Shown here one piece after another: positions 1-8,245 of a stretch of 64,000 bases of DNA (positions are counted from its first letter, which is position 1; the number at the start of each line of letters is the position of its first letter). The position numbers were made by a program, and so were the translations under genes. The stretch comes from Hydrogenovibrio sp. 3SP14C1 (GTDB lineage: Bacteria; Pseudomonadota; Gammaproteobacteria; Thiomicrospirales; Thiomicrospiraceae), in assembly GCF_029625905.1 (NCBI RefSeq), contig NZ_JARTLM010000012.1, positions 25,765 through 89,764 of the forward strand. Reading direction: 5' to 3'. The notes below the pieces were generated by a model. That model worked only from the letters and a program-made list of their open reading frames with translations. It was not told the DNA's origin and did not search any database.

Positions 1-1
1 G

Positions 2-1348
2 GCCGTTGATGAGGCTCTTGAAAAAGGAGGCAATTCAGTCCGTAAAGTCGTTGTCTATAATCGTACAGACGATGACGTTAAGATGAAAGAAGACCGTGAT
101 ATCTCTTGGCATGATGCCGTTGCGGGCATGAGCAACTATCATGATGCGGTCATGGTCAGTGCAGAACATCCTTTATTTTTGCTTTATACCTCAGGATCGA
201 CAGGGAAGCCGAAAGGGATTCAGCACAGTACCGGCGGGTATCTTTTAAATGCTCATATTACCAATGAGTGGGTATTTGACTTAAAAGACAGTGATGTCTT
301 CTGGTGTACAGCGGATGTGGGCTGGATTACTGGCCATACTTATGTTGCTTATGGTCCGCTTTCCATGGGGATGACCATGCTGATGTTTGAAGGGGTTCCA
401 ACGTACCCAGATGCAGGTCGTTTCTGGCAAGTTTGTCAGGATCATGGCGTTACGGTGTTTTATACCGCACCAACAGCCATCCGTGCATTGATGAAGTTTG
501 GAGACGACTTACCGAAACAATATGACTTATCTAAACTAAGACTGCTAGGAACAGTAGGTGAACCAATTAATCCAGAAGCCTGGATGTGGTATCACGAAGT
601 GATTGGTCGTGGCGAATGCCCGATTATGGATACTTGGTGGCAGACAGAAACGGGTGCTCATATGATTGCGCCTATTCCTGGTGTGACGGATTTGAAACCT
701 GGGTCTTGTACCAAGCCCTTACCGGGGATTGATGCTCATATTGTTGATGAAGAAGGAAAAGAGTTAACCCATGGTGAAGGTGGTTATCTGGTGATTCGTA
801 AGCCTTGGCCTTCCATGGTTAGAACCATTTGGGGCGATGACGAACGCTTTGTAGACACCTACTTCGCGATGTTTAAAAACAAGTATTATGTTGTTGGAGA
901 CAGTGCGCATTTAGATACAGATGGTAATTTCTGGATCATGGGTCGTATCGACGACGTATTGAATGTGTCGGGTCATCGTTTAGGAACAATGGAAATTGAA
1001 TCCGCATTGGTGTCTCATGAAAAAGTTGCTGAGGCCGCCGTGGTTGGTAAACCACATGATGTTAAAGGGGAATCCGTTTTTGCTTTCGTGGTGTTGAATC
1101 AGGAAATTCCAGAAGGGGATGCTCGTCTGGACATGGTGCAAGAGTTGCGTAATCATGTGGCGAAAGAAATCGGACCCATTGCGAAACCTGATGACATCCG
1201 TTTTGGCTCAAACTTGCCGAAAACCCGTTCAGGAAAAATCATGCGTCGTTTGTTAAGAAGCATTGCAAAAGGCGAAGAAATTACATCGGATACATCTACA
1301 TTAGAAGATCCGAGCATTTTAGATCAGTTTATGCAGCCTAATAAATAA
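2..1348 (+). CDS. acs: Acetyl-CoA synthetase, C-terminal part (5' end outside window)
   Basis: AMP-forming acetate:CoA ligase, which activates acetate through acetyl-AMP to acetyl-CoA in the cytoplasm. The reading frame is open from base 2, so the N-terminal part lies before the window. Visible motifs are the adenylate-forming P-loop [11 protein letters not shown], the WWQTETG core, [16 protein letters not shown] and the C-terminal [11 protein letters not shown], whose last lysine is the conserved catalytic and acetylation-regulated residue in this family. The match to Acs rather than other acyl-CoA synthetases rests on long stretches recalled from E. coli Acs. It is followed by a DUF485 gene and actP, the usual acetate uptake partners, so it is probably cotranscribed or coregulated with them. 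A propionyl-CoA synthetase role is less likely. Confidence 0.95.
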   Translation, partial: AVDEALEKGGNSVRKVVVYNRTDDDVKMKEDRDISWHDAVAGMSNYHDAVMVSAEHPLFLLYTSGSTGKPKGIQHSTGGYLLNAHITNEWVFDLKDSDVFWCTADVGWITGHTYVAYGPLSMGMTMLMFEGVPTYPDAGRFWQVCQDHGVTVFYTAPTAIRALMKFGDDLPKQYDLSKLRLLGTVGEPINPEAWMWYHEVIGRGECPIMDTWWQTETGAHMIAPIPGVTDLKPGSCTKPLPGIDAHIVDEEGKELTHGEGGYLVIRKPWPSMVRTIWGDDERFVDTYFAMFKNKYYVVGDSAHLDTDGNFWIMGRIDDVLNVSGHRLGTMEIESALVSHEKVAEAAVVGKPHDVKGESVFAFVVLNQEIPEGDARLDMVQELRNHVAKEIGPIAKPDDIRFGSNLPKTRSGKIMRRLLRSIAKGEEITSDTSTLEDPSILDQFMQPNK

Positions 1349-1530
1349 TAAAAGCTGTTAAAAACTGCAACAGAATTATTAAAGCCACAAGGAAAGTTAG
1401 TAAAATAACTTAGGCCTGGTGGCTTTAGTAATGTTTATGACTCTAAAAGAGTTATATTTTAAAAATCTTAGCCGTAAGACAAATATAAGTGAAGACACGG
1501 TTAGGGATTAACTATCATAGGAGGAAGGCT
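1349..1530. other. acs-yjcH intergenic region with a long-loop inverted repeat
   Basis: No gene seen. A nine-base inverted repeat (TAAAGCCAC at 1380-1388, GTGGCTTTA at 1419-1427) encloses a 30-base loop. Its 3' side contains AGGCCTGG at 1412-1419, a one-mismatch copy of the CCAGGCCTGG palindrome found throughout the window. No T-run follows, so it is a poor intrinsic terminator. An AGGAGG ribosome binding site at 1519-1524 belongs to the next gene. Confidence 0.5.
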
Positions 1531-1836
1531 TTGGAACAGTCTAAAATTGAGAAGATCAAGAATCTTCCGGAATATCAACAGCTTGTTAAAGAGCGTACCG
1601 CATTAGCATGGGGGCTTTCTTTAGCAATGTTGGTGGTTTATTACGGTTACATTTTGCTTTTAGCATTTGATCCGGCATTTTTTACAACCATTGTTAGCGG
1701 TAGTTATGTCTCAATTGGTTTCCCAGTTGGGGTTGCAATCATTATTTTTGCATTCTTATTAACGGGGTATTACGTTAAGAAAGCGAATGCGGACTTTGAT
1801 GAGTTAACAGCTAAAATTAAAAAAGAGGTTGAATAA
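1531..1836 (+). CDS. yjcH: DUF485 small membrane protein (YjcH-like)
   Basis: Small inner-membrane protein of about 101 residues with two hydrophobic segments separated by a short loop and a charged C-terminus, the standard DUF485 architecture. Members are almost always encoded directly before the acetate permease ActP and are thought to assist it; their exact role is not settled. The frame is open from a GTG at 1489, but an AGGAGG six bases before the TTG at 1531 and the family's usual length of about 100 residues favour TTG as start. The stop codon overlaps the actP ATG by one base, implying translational coupling. Confidence 0.85.
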   Translation: MEQSKIEKIKNLPEYQQLVKERTALAWGLSLAMLVVYYGYILLLAFDPAFFTTIVSGSYVSIGFPVGVAIIIFAFLLTGYYVKKANADFDELTAKIKKEVE

Positions 1837-3494
1837 TGAAATTCGGATTTAAACAGTTATTAGCCTTAATCGTCATGATTGCTGCGCCTATCACGGCTTA
1901 TGCCGCGGGGATTGATGTTGCAGCACCAGTTGAAAAAGTCACCAATTGGGCAGCTATTTCAATGTTTGTTGTCTTTGTAGGGGCCACTTTGTATATTACA
2001 TACTGGGCTGCTCAAAGAACCAAATCTGCTAAAGATTTTTATGCTGCCGGTGGCGGTATTACAGGTCTTCAGAACGGTCTAGCGATTGCGGGTGACTATA
2101 TGTCTGCCGCTTCTTTCCTTGGGATTACGGGGATGGTTTACCTTAAAGGGTATGATGGTTTGATTTTTGCCATCGGGTTCTTGGTAGGTTGGCCGATTAT
2201 CCTTTTCTTGATGTCTGAACGTCTAAGAAACCTAGGTAAGTTTACTTTTGCGGATGTAGCGGCTTATCGTTTTCAGCAAACACCTATTCGTGTTTTAGCG
2301 GCCTTTGGTGGGATTGCGGTTGTTATCCTGTATCTGATCGCGCAAATGGTGGGTGCTGGTAAGTTGATCGAGCTTCTATTCGGTTTAGACTTTAACTATG
2401 CGGTGGTCATGGTCGGTATCTTGATTATTGCTTATGTTTCATTCGGTGGGATGTTGGCAACGACTTGGGTACAAATCATCAAAGCGGTTCTGTTACTGGC
2501 GGGTGCAACTTTTATTGCCGTTGCCGTAATGTATAACATGGGCTTCAGTTTTGAAACCTTGTTTAAAACAGCCGTAGAAAACCGTGGTAACAACATGGAC
2601 ATCTTGTATTCTGGTGGGTTTGTTTCGGATCCAGTTAATGCGATTTCATTAGGGATTGCCTTGATGTTTGGTACAGCAGGTTTACCGCATATCCTAATGC
2701 GATTCTTTACGGTTCCAGATGCAAAAGAAGCACGTAAGTCAGTGTTCTATGCAACCGGTTTCATTGGGTACTTCTACATTTTAGCCTTCATCATCGGGTT
2801 CGGTGCGATTGCAATGGTGGTTGCATCTGAATATATGGATGGGTCTAAGTTGATCGGCGGTAACAATATGGCGGCAATTCATTTGTCTCATGTTATTGGC
2901 GGTGACTTCTTCCTAGGCTTTATTTCTGCTGTGGCATTTGCCACGATCTTAGCTGTTGTTTCTGGTTTAACTTTGGCAGGTGCTTCTGCGATTTCACATG
3001 ACATTTATGCCAATGTGATTAACAAAAACGCGACAGAAGCGCAGGAAACTAAAGTGGCAAAGGGTGCGACAATTGTTATTGGTGCATTGGCGATTATCTT
3101 CGGGATTGGATTTAAAGATCAAAACATTGCTTTCGTGGTGGCATTGGCCTTTACAATCGCAGCTTCGGCTAACTTCCCGGTTCTGATTATGTCGATGTTC
3201 TGGAGCAAGATGACTACCCGTGGTGCCGTTATTGGTGGGTGGCTAGGGTTAATCTCTGCCGTTGTAATGGTTGTTTTAGGGCCGGTTGTTTGGACGCAAA
3301 TCCTTGCAATGGGTGAGGCAATCGTACCTTACAAGTTCCCAGCATTATTCACGGTAATCATTGCCTTTGTTGGTATCTGGTTCTTCTCTATCACGGATAA
3401 ATCCGCTAGAGCGAAGCAGGATCTTGAAGGATTTGAAGCTCAGTTTGTGAGATCACAGACAGGGATTGGCGCTGAAGGCGCTTCAGACCACTAA
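1836..3494 (+). CDS. actP: Acetate permease, sodium:solute symporter family
   Basis: Cation/acetate symporter of 552 residues (E. coli ActP 549). A cleavable-looking N-terminal hydrophobic stretch ends near AYAA and is followed by about thirteen membrane segments. SSS-family signatures are visible, including the [11 protein letters not shown] region near residue 85 and the [15 protein letters not shown] segment near residue 285, both recalled from ActP. It imports acetate, and possibly related short carboxylates, for activation by the Acs encoded just upstream. The gene overlaps the DUF485 gene by one base and ends at a clear intrinsic terminator, so yjcH-actP, perhaps with acs, forms a unit. 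Confidence 0.93.
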   Translation: MKFGFKQLLALIVMIAAPITAYAAGIDVAAPVEKVTNWAAISMFVVFVGATLYITYWAAQRTKSAKDFYAAGGGITGLQNGLAIAGDYMSAASFLGITGMVYLKGYDGLIFAIGFLVGWPIILFLMSERLRNLGKFTFADVAAYRFQQTPIRVLAAFGGIAVVILYLIAQMVGAGKLIELLFGLDFNYAVVMVGILIIAYVSFGGMLATTWVQIIKAVLLLAGATFIAVAVMYNMGFSFETLFKTAVENRGNNMDILYSGGFVSDPVNAISLGIALMFGTAGLPHILMRFFTVPDAKEARKSVFYATGFIGYFYILAFIIGFGAIAMVVASEYMDGSKLIGGNNMAAIHLSHVIGGDFFLGFISAVAFATILAVVSGLTLAGASAISHDIYANVINKNATEAQETKVAKGATIVIGALAIIFGIGFKDQNIAFVVALAFTIAASANFPVLIMSMFWSKMTTRGAVIGGWLGLISAVVMVVLGPVVWTQILAMGEAIVPYKFPALFTVIIAFVGIWFFSITDKSARAKQDLEGFEAQFVRSQTGIGAEGASDH

Positions 3495-3525
3495 GTTGGT
3501 CAAAGTTCAAATTTTCAAGTAAGAT

Positions 3526-3552
3526 AAAGGAGGCTTTTTAGCCTCCTTTTTT
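3526..3552 (+). terminator. Intrinsic terminator after actP
   Basis: Nine-base stem AAAGGAGGC (3526-3534) and GCCTCCTTT (3541-3549) with a six-base loop, running into a T-rich tract. It closes the acs/actP unit before the DUF294 gene. Confidence 0.88.
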
Positions 3553-3579
3553 GTTTGGGTTTTTAGCGAGAGCGGCATC

Positions 3580-5427
3580 ATGTCTATTCAACAACAGTTA
3601 AATTTTTTAAAGCAGGTTGAACCCTTTTCAGCTTTAAGTTTGAAAGAGTTGACGCATTTAGCCTCTGCTCTAGACGTAGTGTATTTTCCTTTAAAGACAA
3701 CACTTGAGCTCTCAAGTCACCCGTCTTCAAAGCAAAGTGCATTTTTATATTTTGTCATTAAAGGGCATATTGCCGAGTTTGATGAGAGTAATCGTCAGAG
3801 AGCGGTTTATGGTGCGAATACCTTTTTTGGTGATGCTTTATTATTACAAAGAGAATCCTACCTGCGTTATGAGGTGATTGAAGAGGCGATTGCCTACCGC
3901 TTGCCACAAGCCATATTTCTGGAATTGGTTTCACAGCCTGAGATTCAAGGTTTTTTTATTGATGATATCACCGCCAAGCTGAATAAGCTTCATGCACAAA
4001 TTCAGGCGGAATCATCTAGTGAAGCTCTGATGGGAATTGTAGAAGAAGCGCCTTTGCAAACCTTGATTGAAGTCAATGAATCGACCGGGATAGAAGAGTG
4101 CGTACAAAAAATGCAGCAGTGTAAAACAGATGCTTGCGTGGTGCATTTTCAATCCTCCAGTGAAATGGGGATTGTCACCTCTATCGATTTATTGAATGCG
4201 CTTGCGTTAGAGCATTTACCTGTGAACTCGGAAGTAGGGCCTTTAGCAACAGTGCCGGTTGTTTCTGTTCATCAATTCGATTATTTATTTAATGCTCTGC
4301 TTAAAATGACTAAGTTTCGAATTAATCGTTTGGTGGTTCGTTCAGATGATGCGCTGGTTGGGGTGTTACACCAAAAAGACTTGATGGGGATGTTTGCAAA
4401 TCAATCAAGTCTAGTGGTGTTGACTATTCAGCAAGCTGAAAAAATGGAAGATTTGAAGCGAGTTATTCACCAAATTGATGCGCTGGTTATCAATTTAAAC
4501 AATCGTGGTGTCAAAACGCATTATATCGCCAAGCTGGTTAATGAACTGCATCGTAAAATCATGGAAAAAGTGTTTGAGTTTTTAAAACCTTTCTCTGAAT
4601 TGGAGTCGGGGTGTTTATTAGTGATGGGCAGCGAAGGTCGTGCGGAACAAGTCATTAGAACCGATCAGGATAATGCGTTTATTTTACCGGATTCTGCCAA
4701 AAACCTACCAGGCCTGGTCGATTTTATGCAGGAGTTTACGCATAGTTTGATTGAGCTTGGCTTTCCCCCTTGTCCCGGCAATATTATGGTGTCGAATCCC
4801 ATTTGGTGTCAGACTCTGTCAGATTTTAAGGAGCAGCTGAGAAATTGGATGATCCAGCCGTCGGCAGATGCTTTCATGAATCTATCGATCTTCTATGATG
4901 CAGATATTGTTTTGGGGGATGAGTCAATGCTGTTAGAAGCCAAGCAGGTTATGTTGAACTGGATTGCCTCGAATCAACATTTTCTGCCGCACTTTGCTAA
5001 ACCAGTATTGCAATTCGATACCCCAATTAGCTTTTTTGGCAAGCTGGTGATGGATAAAAAATCGCATAAATCACAGATTGATATTAAAAAAGGCGGGGTT
5101 TTTCCAATCGTTCATGGTGTTCGGTGTTTGGCGATAGAGAAGGGTATTTTGAAAACGAACACGCATTGGCGAATTAAAGAGTTGATGAAAGAAGGCGTGT
5201 TAACAGAAGCATTTGGTATTGAGCTCGGGGAAACGTTGAATTTTTTAAATACGCTCAGGTTAGAGTCGATGGTTGAGCAGGTGAGTCGAAGCAAAATGCC
5301 GAATAACTTTTTACAAGTATCAGAATTAACACCGATTCAACAAGATTTATTAAAAGAAGCGTTTAGTGTCGTGAATCGTTTCAAAAAACTGATCGATCAT
5401 CATTTTAAAGTTTCTGCGGTGCTATAA
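3580..5427 (+). CDS. cNMP-binding / CBS / DUF294 nucleotidyltransferase-like protein
   Basis: Cytoplasmic 615-residue signalling protein with three modules: a cyclic-nucleotide-binding-like domain (about 15-130), a CBS pair (about 155-285) and a DUF294 nucleotidyltransferase-like core with DUF294_C tail. The core carries GSEGRAEQ at about 349-356 followed by the TDQDNAF metal-binding aspartates, the GSxGR...DxD pattern of GlnD-type nucleotidyltransferases. Such genes commonly lie beside actP and a DnaQ-like exonuclease gene in gammaproteobacteria, so a role in regulating acetate or nucleotide metabolism is often suggested, but substrate and target are unknown. The next gene starts 15 bases after its stop, so the two are probably cotranscribed. 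Confidence 0.85.
   Translation: MSIQQQLNFLKQVEPFSALSLKELTHLASALDVVYFPLKTTLELSSHPSSKQSAFLYFVIKGHIAEFDESNRQRAVYGANTFFGDALLLQRESYLRYEVIEEAIAYRLPQAIFLELVSQPEIQGFFIDDITAKLNKLHAQIQAESSSEALMGIVEEAPLQTLIEVNESTGIEECVQKMQQCKTDACVVHFQSSSEMGIVTSIDLLNALALEHLPVNSEVGPLATVPVVSVHQFDYLFNALLKMTKFRINRLVVRSDDALVGVLHQKDLMGMFANQSSLVVLTIQQAEKMEDLKRVIHQIDALVINLNNRGVKTHYIAKLVNELHRKIMEKVFEFLKPFSELESGCLLVMGSEGRAEQVIRTDQDNAFILPDSAKNLPGLVDFMQEFTHSLIELGFPPCPGNIMVSNPIWCQTLSDFKEQLRNWMIQPSADAFMNLSIFYDADIVLGDESMLLEAKQVMLNWIASNQHFLPHFAKPVLQFDTPISFFGKLVMDKKSHKSQIDIKKGGVFPIVHGVRCLAIEKGILKTNTHWRIKELMKEGVLTEAFGIELGETLNFLNTLRLESMVEQVSRSKMPNNFLQVSELTPIQQDLLKEAFSVVNRFKKLIDHHFKVSAVL
4708..4717. repeat. CCAGGCCTGG palindrome, first of ten exact intact copies
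   Basis: Exact copies at 4708, 12413, 18694, 28220, 30020, 34614, 49718, 54531, 57175 and 63911; copies with CAGGCCTGG only at 23266, 26341, 33433, 48999 and 62282; AGGCCTGG at 1412 (coordinates are first bases). Under equal base frequencies one given 10-mer is expected about 0.06 times in 64 kb. Coding copies fall in all three frames (PGL/SGL/AGL seven times, QAW three, RPG once). Five of the sixteen are intergenic. Confidence 0.93.
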
Positions 5428-5441
5428 AGGGTTAGTGCAAT

Positions 5442-6065
5442 ATGTTTGAACAATTAAAACAGCGTTGGAATCAAAAGCGATTAAAAGATCCGCGTTTTGA
5501 ATTTTTGTTCGACTCGTCCTCTGAAGAAGAGGTTGTTTGTTTTGATTGCGAAACAACAGGGCTTAACCCGCGTAGAGATAGATTGGTTTCCTTAAGCGCA
5601 ATAAAAATTAGAGGGAATGAAATATTGACCAGCGAAGCGTTGAATTTGACTTTCTTACAGAAGCGGGATATTTCAGAAGAAAGCATTAAAATTCACATGA
5701 TTCGTAATGAAGATACAAAACAAGGGTTGAGTGAGCAGGAGGGTATTGAAGCATTTTTACATTTTATCGGTTCACGGGAGCTGGTCGGCTATTATTTGGA
5801 ATTTGACGTTGCCATGGTGAATCAGATTATTAAACCTTGGCTTGGTATCACTTTACCGAACCCCCAGATTGAAGTGTCAGCACGTTATTATGATTATAAA
5901 GAGGAAGTTATTCCTAAAAAAATCATAGACTTGTCATTTGATTCGATTTTAAAAGACTTAGACTTACCAAATTTAGGTCAACATGATGCATTTAGTGATG
6001 CATTTATGACTAGCTTGATTTTTATAAAACTGAAGTCACTTGAAAACTACCAAGGCCTTTATTGA
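5442..6065 (+). CDS. DnaQ-like 3'-5' exonuclease family protein
   Basis: DEDDh-type exonuclease of 207 residues. Exo I is FDCETTGLNPRRDR near residue 33 (Asp and Glu metal ligands), Exo II is around the YYLEFDVAM aspartate, and Exo III is HDAFSDAFMT near the C-terminus, with the histidine and aspartate of the DEDDh subclass. It resembles the epsilon subunit fold but is shorter and lacks a polymerase-binding tail, so it is more likely a stand-alone exonuclease. It is paired with the DUF294 gene. Its TGA stop lies inside the -35 hexamer of a strong promoter. Confidence 0.83.
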   Translation: MFEQLKQRWNQKRLKDPRFEFLFDSSSEEEVVCFDCETTGLNPRRDRLVSLSAIKIRGNEILTSEALNLTFLQKRDISEESIKIHMIRNEDTKQGLSEQEGIEAFLHFIGSRELVGYYLEFDVAMVNQIIKPWLGITLPNPQIEVSARYYDYKEEVIPKKIIDLSFDSILKDLDLPNLGQHDAFSDAFMTSLIFIKLKSLENYQGLY

Positions 6066-6090
6066 CATACGCAGGGATTGTGAATATAAT
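6062..6090 (+). promoter_or_regulatory. Consensus sigma-70 promoter upstream of rimP
   Basis: TTGACA at 6062-6067, a 17-base spacer, and TATAAT at 6085-6090: both hexamers and the spacing match the sigma-70 consensus exactly. The predicted start is near 6097. The -35 box overlaps the stop codon of the exonuclease gene. The first structure downstream is a two-hairpin region ending in an intrinsic terminator. Confidence 0.85.
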
Positions 6091-6096
6091 ATTTTC

Positions 6097-6190
6097 AGTT
6101 TTTTAAATCTTCATTAAGAGAAAGAAATTGGTATCAGACTTCTTTCTGCTTAAATTTTAAAAACCCCGTTTTTACGGGGTTTTTTATTTT
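6097..6190 (+). ncRNA. Candidate small RNA or attenuator leader upstream of rimP
   Basis: From the predicted start near 6097 the transcript would hold an eight-base-pair hairpin (AGAAAGAA 6119-6126 with TTCTTTCT 6140-6147, 13-base loop) and then a strong intrinsic terminator (6159-6184 plus T-run), giving an RNA of about 90 bases. No start codon with a usable reading frame is seen, so it is not an obvious leader peptide. In E. coli the tRNA gene metY occupies this place in front of rimP-nusA; no tRNA is present here. It is either an independent small RNA or a leader whose terminator gates the rimP-nusA-infB operon. Confidence 0.5.
6159..6190 (+). terminator. Intrinsic terminator upstream of rimP
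   Basis: Stem AAAAACCCCGT (6159-6169), a TTTT loop, then ACGGGGTTTTT (6174-6184) and more T residues to 6190. It is strong. It lies between the exonuclease gene and rimP, with no promoter recognised between it and rimP. Confidence 0.92.
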
Positions 6191-6213
6191 TTGAATTAAG
6201 GAAAGTACAATCT

Positions 6214-6669
6214 GTGACCTTGGAAGACAAGATTGAAAATTTATTACGCCCAACGATTGAAACCATGGGGTTTCAATTTTGGGGTTGTGAGTATTTACCT
6301 GCTGGAAAGCATTCCACTTTAAGAATTTATATAGATAATGCCGAACTCGGCGTCAATGTGGATGATTGTGGAAAAGTGAGCCGCCAGGTGAGTGCGATCA
6401 TGGATGTCGAAGATCCGATATCAAATGCTTATATGTTAGAAGTGTCATCCCCTGGAATGGATAGACCTTTATTTCATCCTGAGCAATATAAAGCTTATGA
6501 AGGACAAGAGGTTCAAGTCAGAACCTCTAGCCCTGTTATGGGTCGAAAGCGCTTTAAAGGTGTAATGTCACAAGTATCTGAAAGCGACATTGCAGTTGAA
6601 GTTGATGGTGAGCTTTACGAGATCCCTTTTAGTTTAATTGACAAAGCCAATATAGTTCCCCAGTTTTGA
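6214..6669 (+). CDS. rimP: Ribosome maturation factor RimP
   Basis: Cytoplasmic 30S assembly factor of 151 residues, the usual length. The N-terminal KH-like domain shows LRIYIDNAE and the DCGKVSRQVSAIMDVEDPI segment typical of RimP, followed by LEVSSPGMDRPL and an SH3-like C-terminal domain (about 85-150). Translation appears to start at GTG 6214, with AAGGAA ten bases upstream. It is the first gene of the rimP-nusA-infB block. A strong terminator immediately upstream means its expression needs read-through or an unseen promoter. Confidence 0.95.
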   Translation: MTLEDKIENLLRPTIETMGFQFWGCEYLPAGKHSTLRIYIDNAELGVNVDDCGKVSRQVSAIMDVEDPISNAYMLEVSSPGMDRPLFHPEQYKAYEGQEVQVRTSSPVMGRKRFKGVMSQVSESDIAVEVDGELYEIPFSLIDKANIVPQF

Positions 6670-6738
6670 TGAGTTAAACAAAGGGGTTTTACCCTTTAAG
6701 AGTAACGATAACGTACCCCCTATTTTGAGGAAATAGAA

Positions 6739-8226
6739 ATGAGTAAGGAAGTTTTAGCAGTTGTTGAAATCATGTCTAACGAAAAAGGCGTGGAAAAAGA
6801 AATTATCTTTGACGCCATTGAAGCGGCGCTAGCGACAGCAACTAGAAAAAGTCATAACGATGAAATTGACGCACGTGTTTCTATTGACCGATATACGGGT
6901 GATTACGAAACTTTCCGTCGTTGGGAAGTGATTGAAGACGACGTTGAAATCGAAGATCACGTTGGTTGGTATATTCGTCATATGGATGCAGTTGATGTTG
7001 AGCCGCATATTGAACCAGGTGAATTTATTGAAGAGTCAATCGAATCAATTGAATTTGGTCGTATCGGTGCGCAAACAGCGAAGCAAGTGATTATTCAAAA
7101 AGTTCGTGAAGCTGAGCGTAAAAAAGTGGTTGAAGAATATTCGAAGCGCGTTGGAGAAATTATAACCGGTCAGGTTAAACGTGTTGACCGCGGTGATGTC
7201 ATCCTCGATTTAGGGGATAATGTCGATGCAGTGATCCCACGTTCAGAATTGATTAATCGTGAAAATTTTAAAATGGGCGACCGTGTCCGTGCTTACGTTC
7301 AAGAAGTTTCTTTCCGTCCTCGTGGACCACAGATTGTTATGTCTCGTGCGTGTAAAGAAATGTTGATGGAGCTGTTTAAAATCGAAGTGCCTGAAATTGG
7401 CGACGATTTGATTGATATTATGAGCGCTGCGCGCGATGTTGGCTTAAGAGCGAAAGTTGCAGTGCGTGCTAATGATCCTCGACTAGACCCTATTGGGGCT
7501 TGTGTCGGGATGCGTGGTGGACGTGTTCAAGCAGTCACGAATGAATTAAACGGCGAGCGTATCGATATTATCCTTTGGGATTCAAACGATGCGCAGTTTG
7601 TTATTAATGCAATGGCACCGGCTGAAGTCACGTCTATTATGGTTGATGAAGACAAGCATACAATGGACTTGGCAGTTGATGATGAGCAATTGTCTCAAGC
7701 AATTGGTAAAAACGGTCAAAATATCCGCTTGGCAACTGAGTTGACAGGTTGGGAATTGAATGTCATGTCTGAATCAGACATGGCAGCTAAGCATGAAACA
7801 GAATCGAAAGGTCAGATGGATTTATTCGTCAATGGCCTAGAAGTCGATGAAGAGCTTGCAGAAGTTCTTGTTGCAGAAGGCTTTACCACGCTTGAAGAAG
7901 TGGCGTATGTACCAGCTGCAGAAATGTTAGAGATCGAAGGCTTTGATGAAGAGATTGTTGCAGCTTTAAAAGAAAGAGCTAAAGATGCACTGTTGACTCA
8001 AGCAATTGCAAACGAAGAAAAAACAGCCATGGCTGAACCAGCACAAGATTTATTGGACTTAGAAGGCATGACTGAAGAAATGGCAAAAACGCTCGCTTCT
8101 AAAGGAATCATCACTCAGGAAGATTTAGCTGAATTAGGCACGGATGAAGTATTAGAAATAGTAGAGATGGATGCGGACGCAGCTAGCGAATTGATTTTGA
8201 AAGCACGCGCACCATGGTTTGAATAA
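6739..8226 (+). CDS. nusA: Transcription termination/antitermination factor NusA
   Basis: RNA polymerase-associated factor of 495 residues, the same length as E. coli NusA. In order: N-terminal polymerase-binding domain (1-125), S1 domain (about 135-200), two KH domains (about 230-345, with the GMRGGRVQAV and GKNGQNIRLA GxxG motifs), and two C-terminal acidic repeats (about 365-490) seen as the paired EGFTTLEEVA and KGIITQEDLA helices. It modulates pausing, intrinsic termination and antitermination. In E. coli NusA also influences its own operon, which is relevant to the leader terminator before rimP. It is followed 19 bases later by infB. Confidence 0.97.
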   Translation: MSKEVLAVVEIMSNEKGVEKEIIFDAIEAALATATRKSHNDEIDARVSIDRYTGDYETFRRWEVIEDDVEIEDHVGWYIRHMDAVDVEPHIEPGEFIEESIESIEFGRIGAQTAKQVIIQKVREAERKKVVEEYSKRVGEIITGQVKRVDRGDVILDLGDNVDAVIPRSELINRENFKMGDRVRAYVQEVSFRPRGPQIVMSRACKEMLMELFKIEVPEIGDDLIDIMSAARDVGLRAKVAVRANDPRLDPIGACVGMRGGRVQAVTNELNGERIDIILWDSNDAQFVINAMAPAEVTSIMVDEDKHTMDLAVDDEQLSQAIGKNGQNIRLATELTGWELNVMSESDMAAKHETESKGQMDLFVNGLEVDEELAEVLVAEGFTTLEEVAYVPAAEMLEIEGFDEEIVAALKERAKDALLTQAIANEEKTAMAEPAQDLLDLEGMTEEMAKTLASKGIITQEDLAELGTDEVLEIVEMDADAASELILKARAPWFE

Positions 8227-8245
8227 TCTAGGAGGGCACTAGTGT

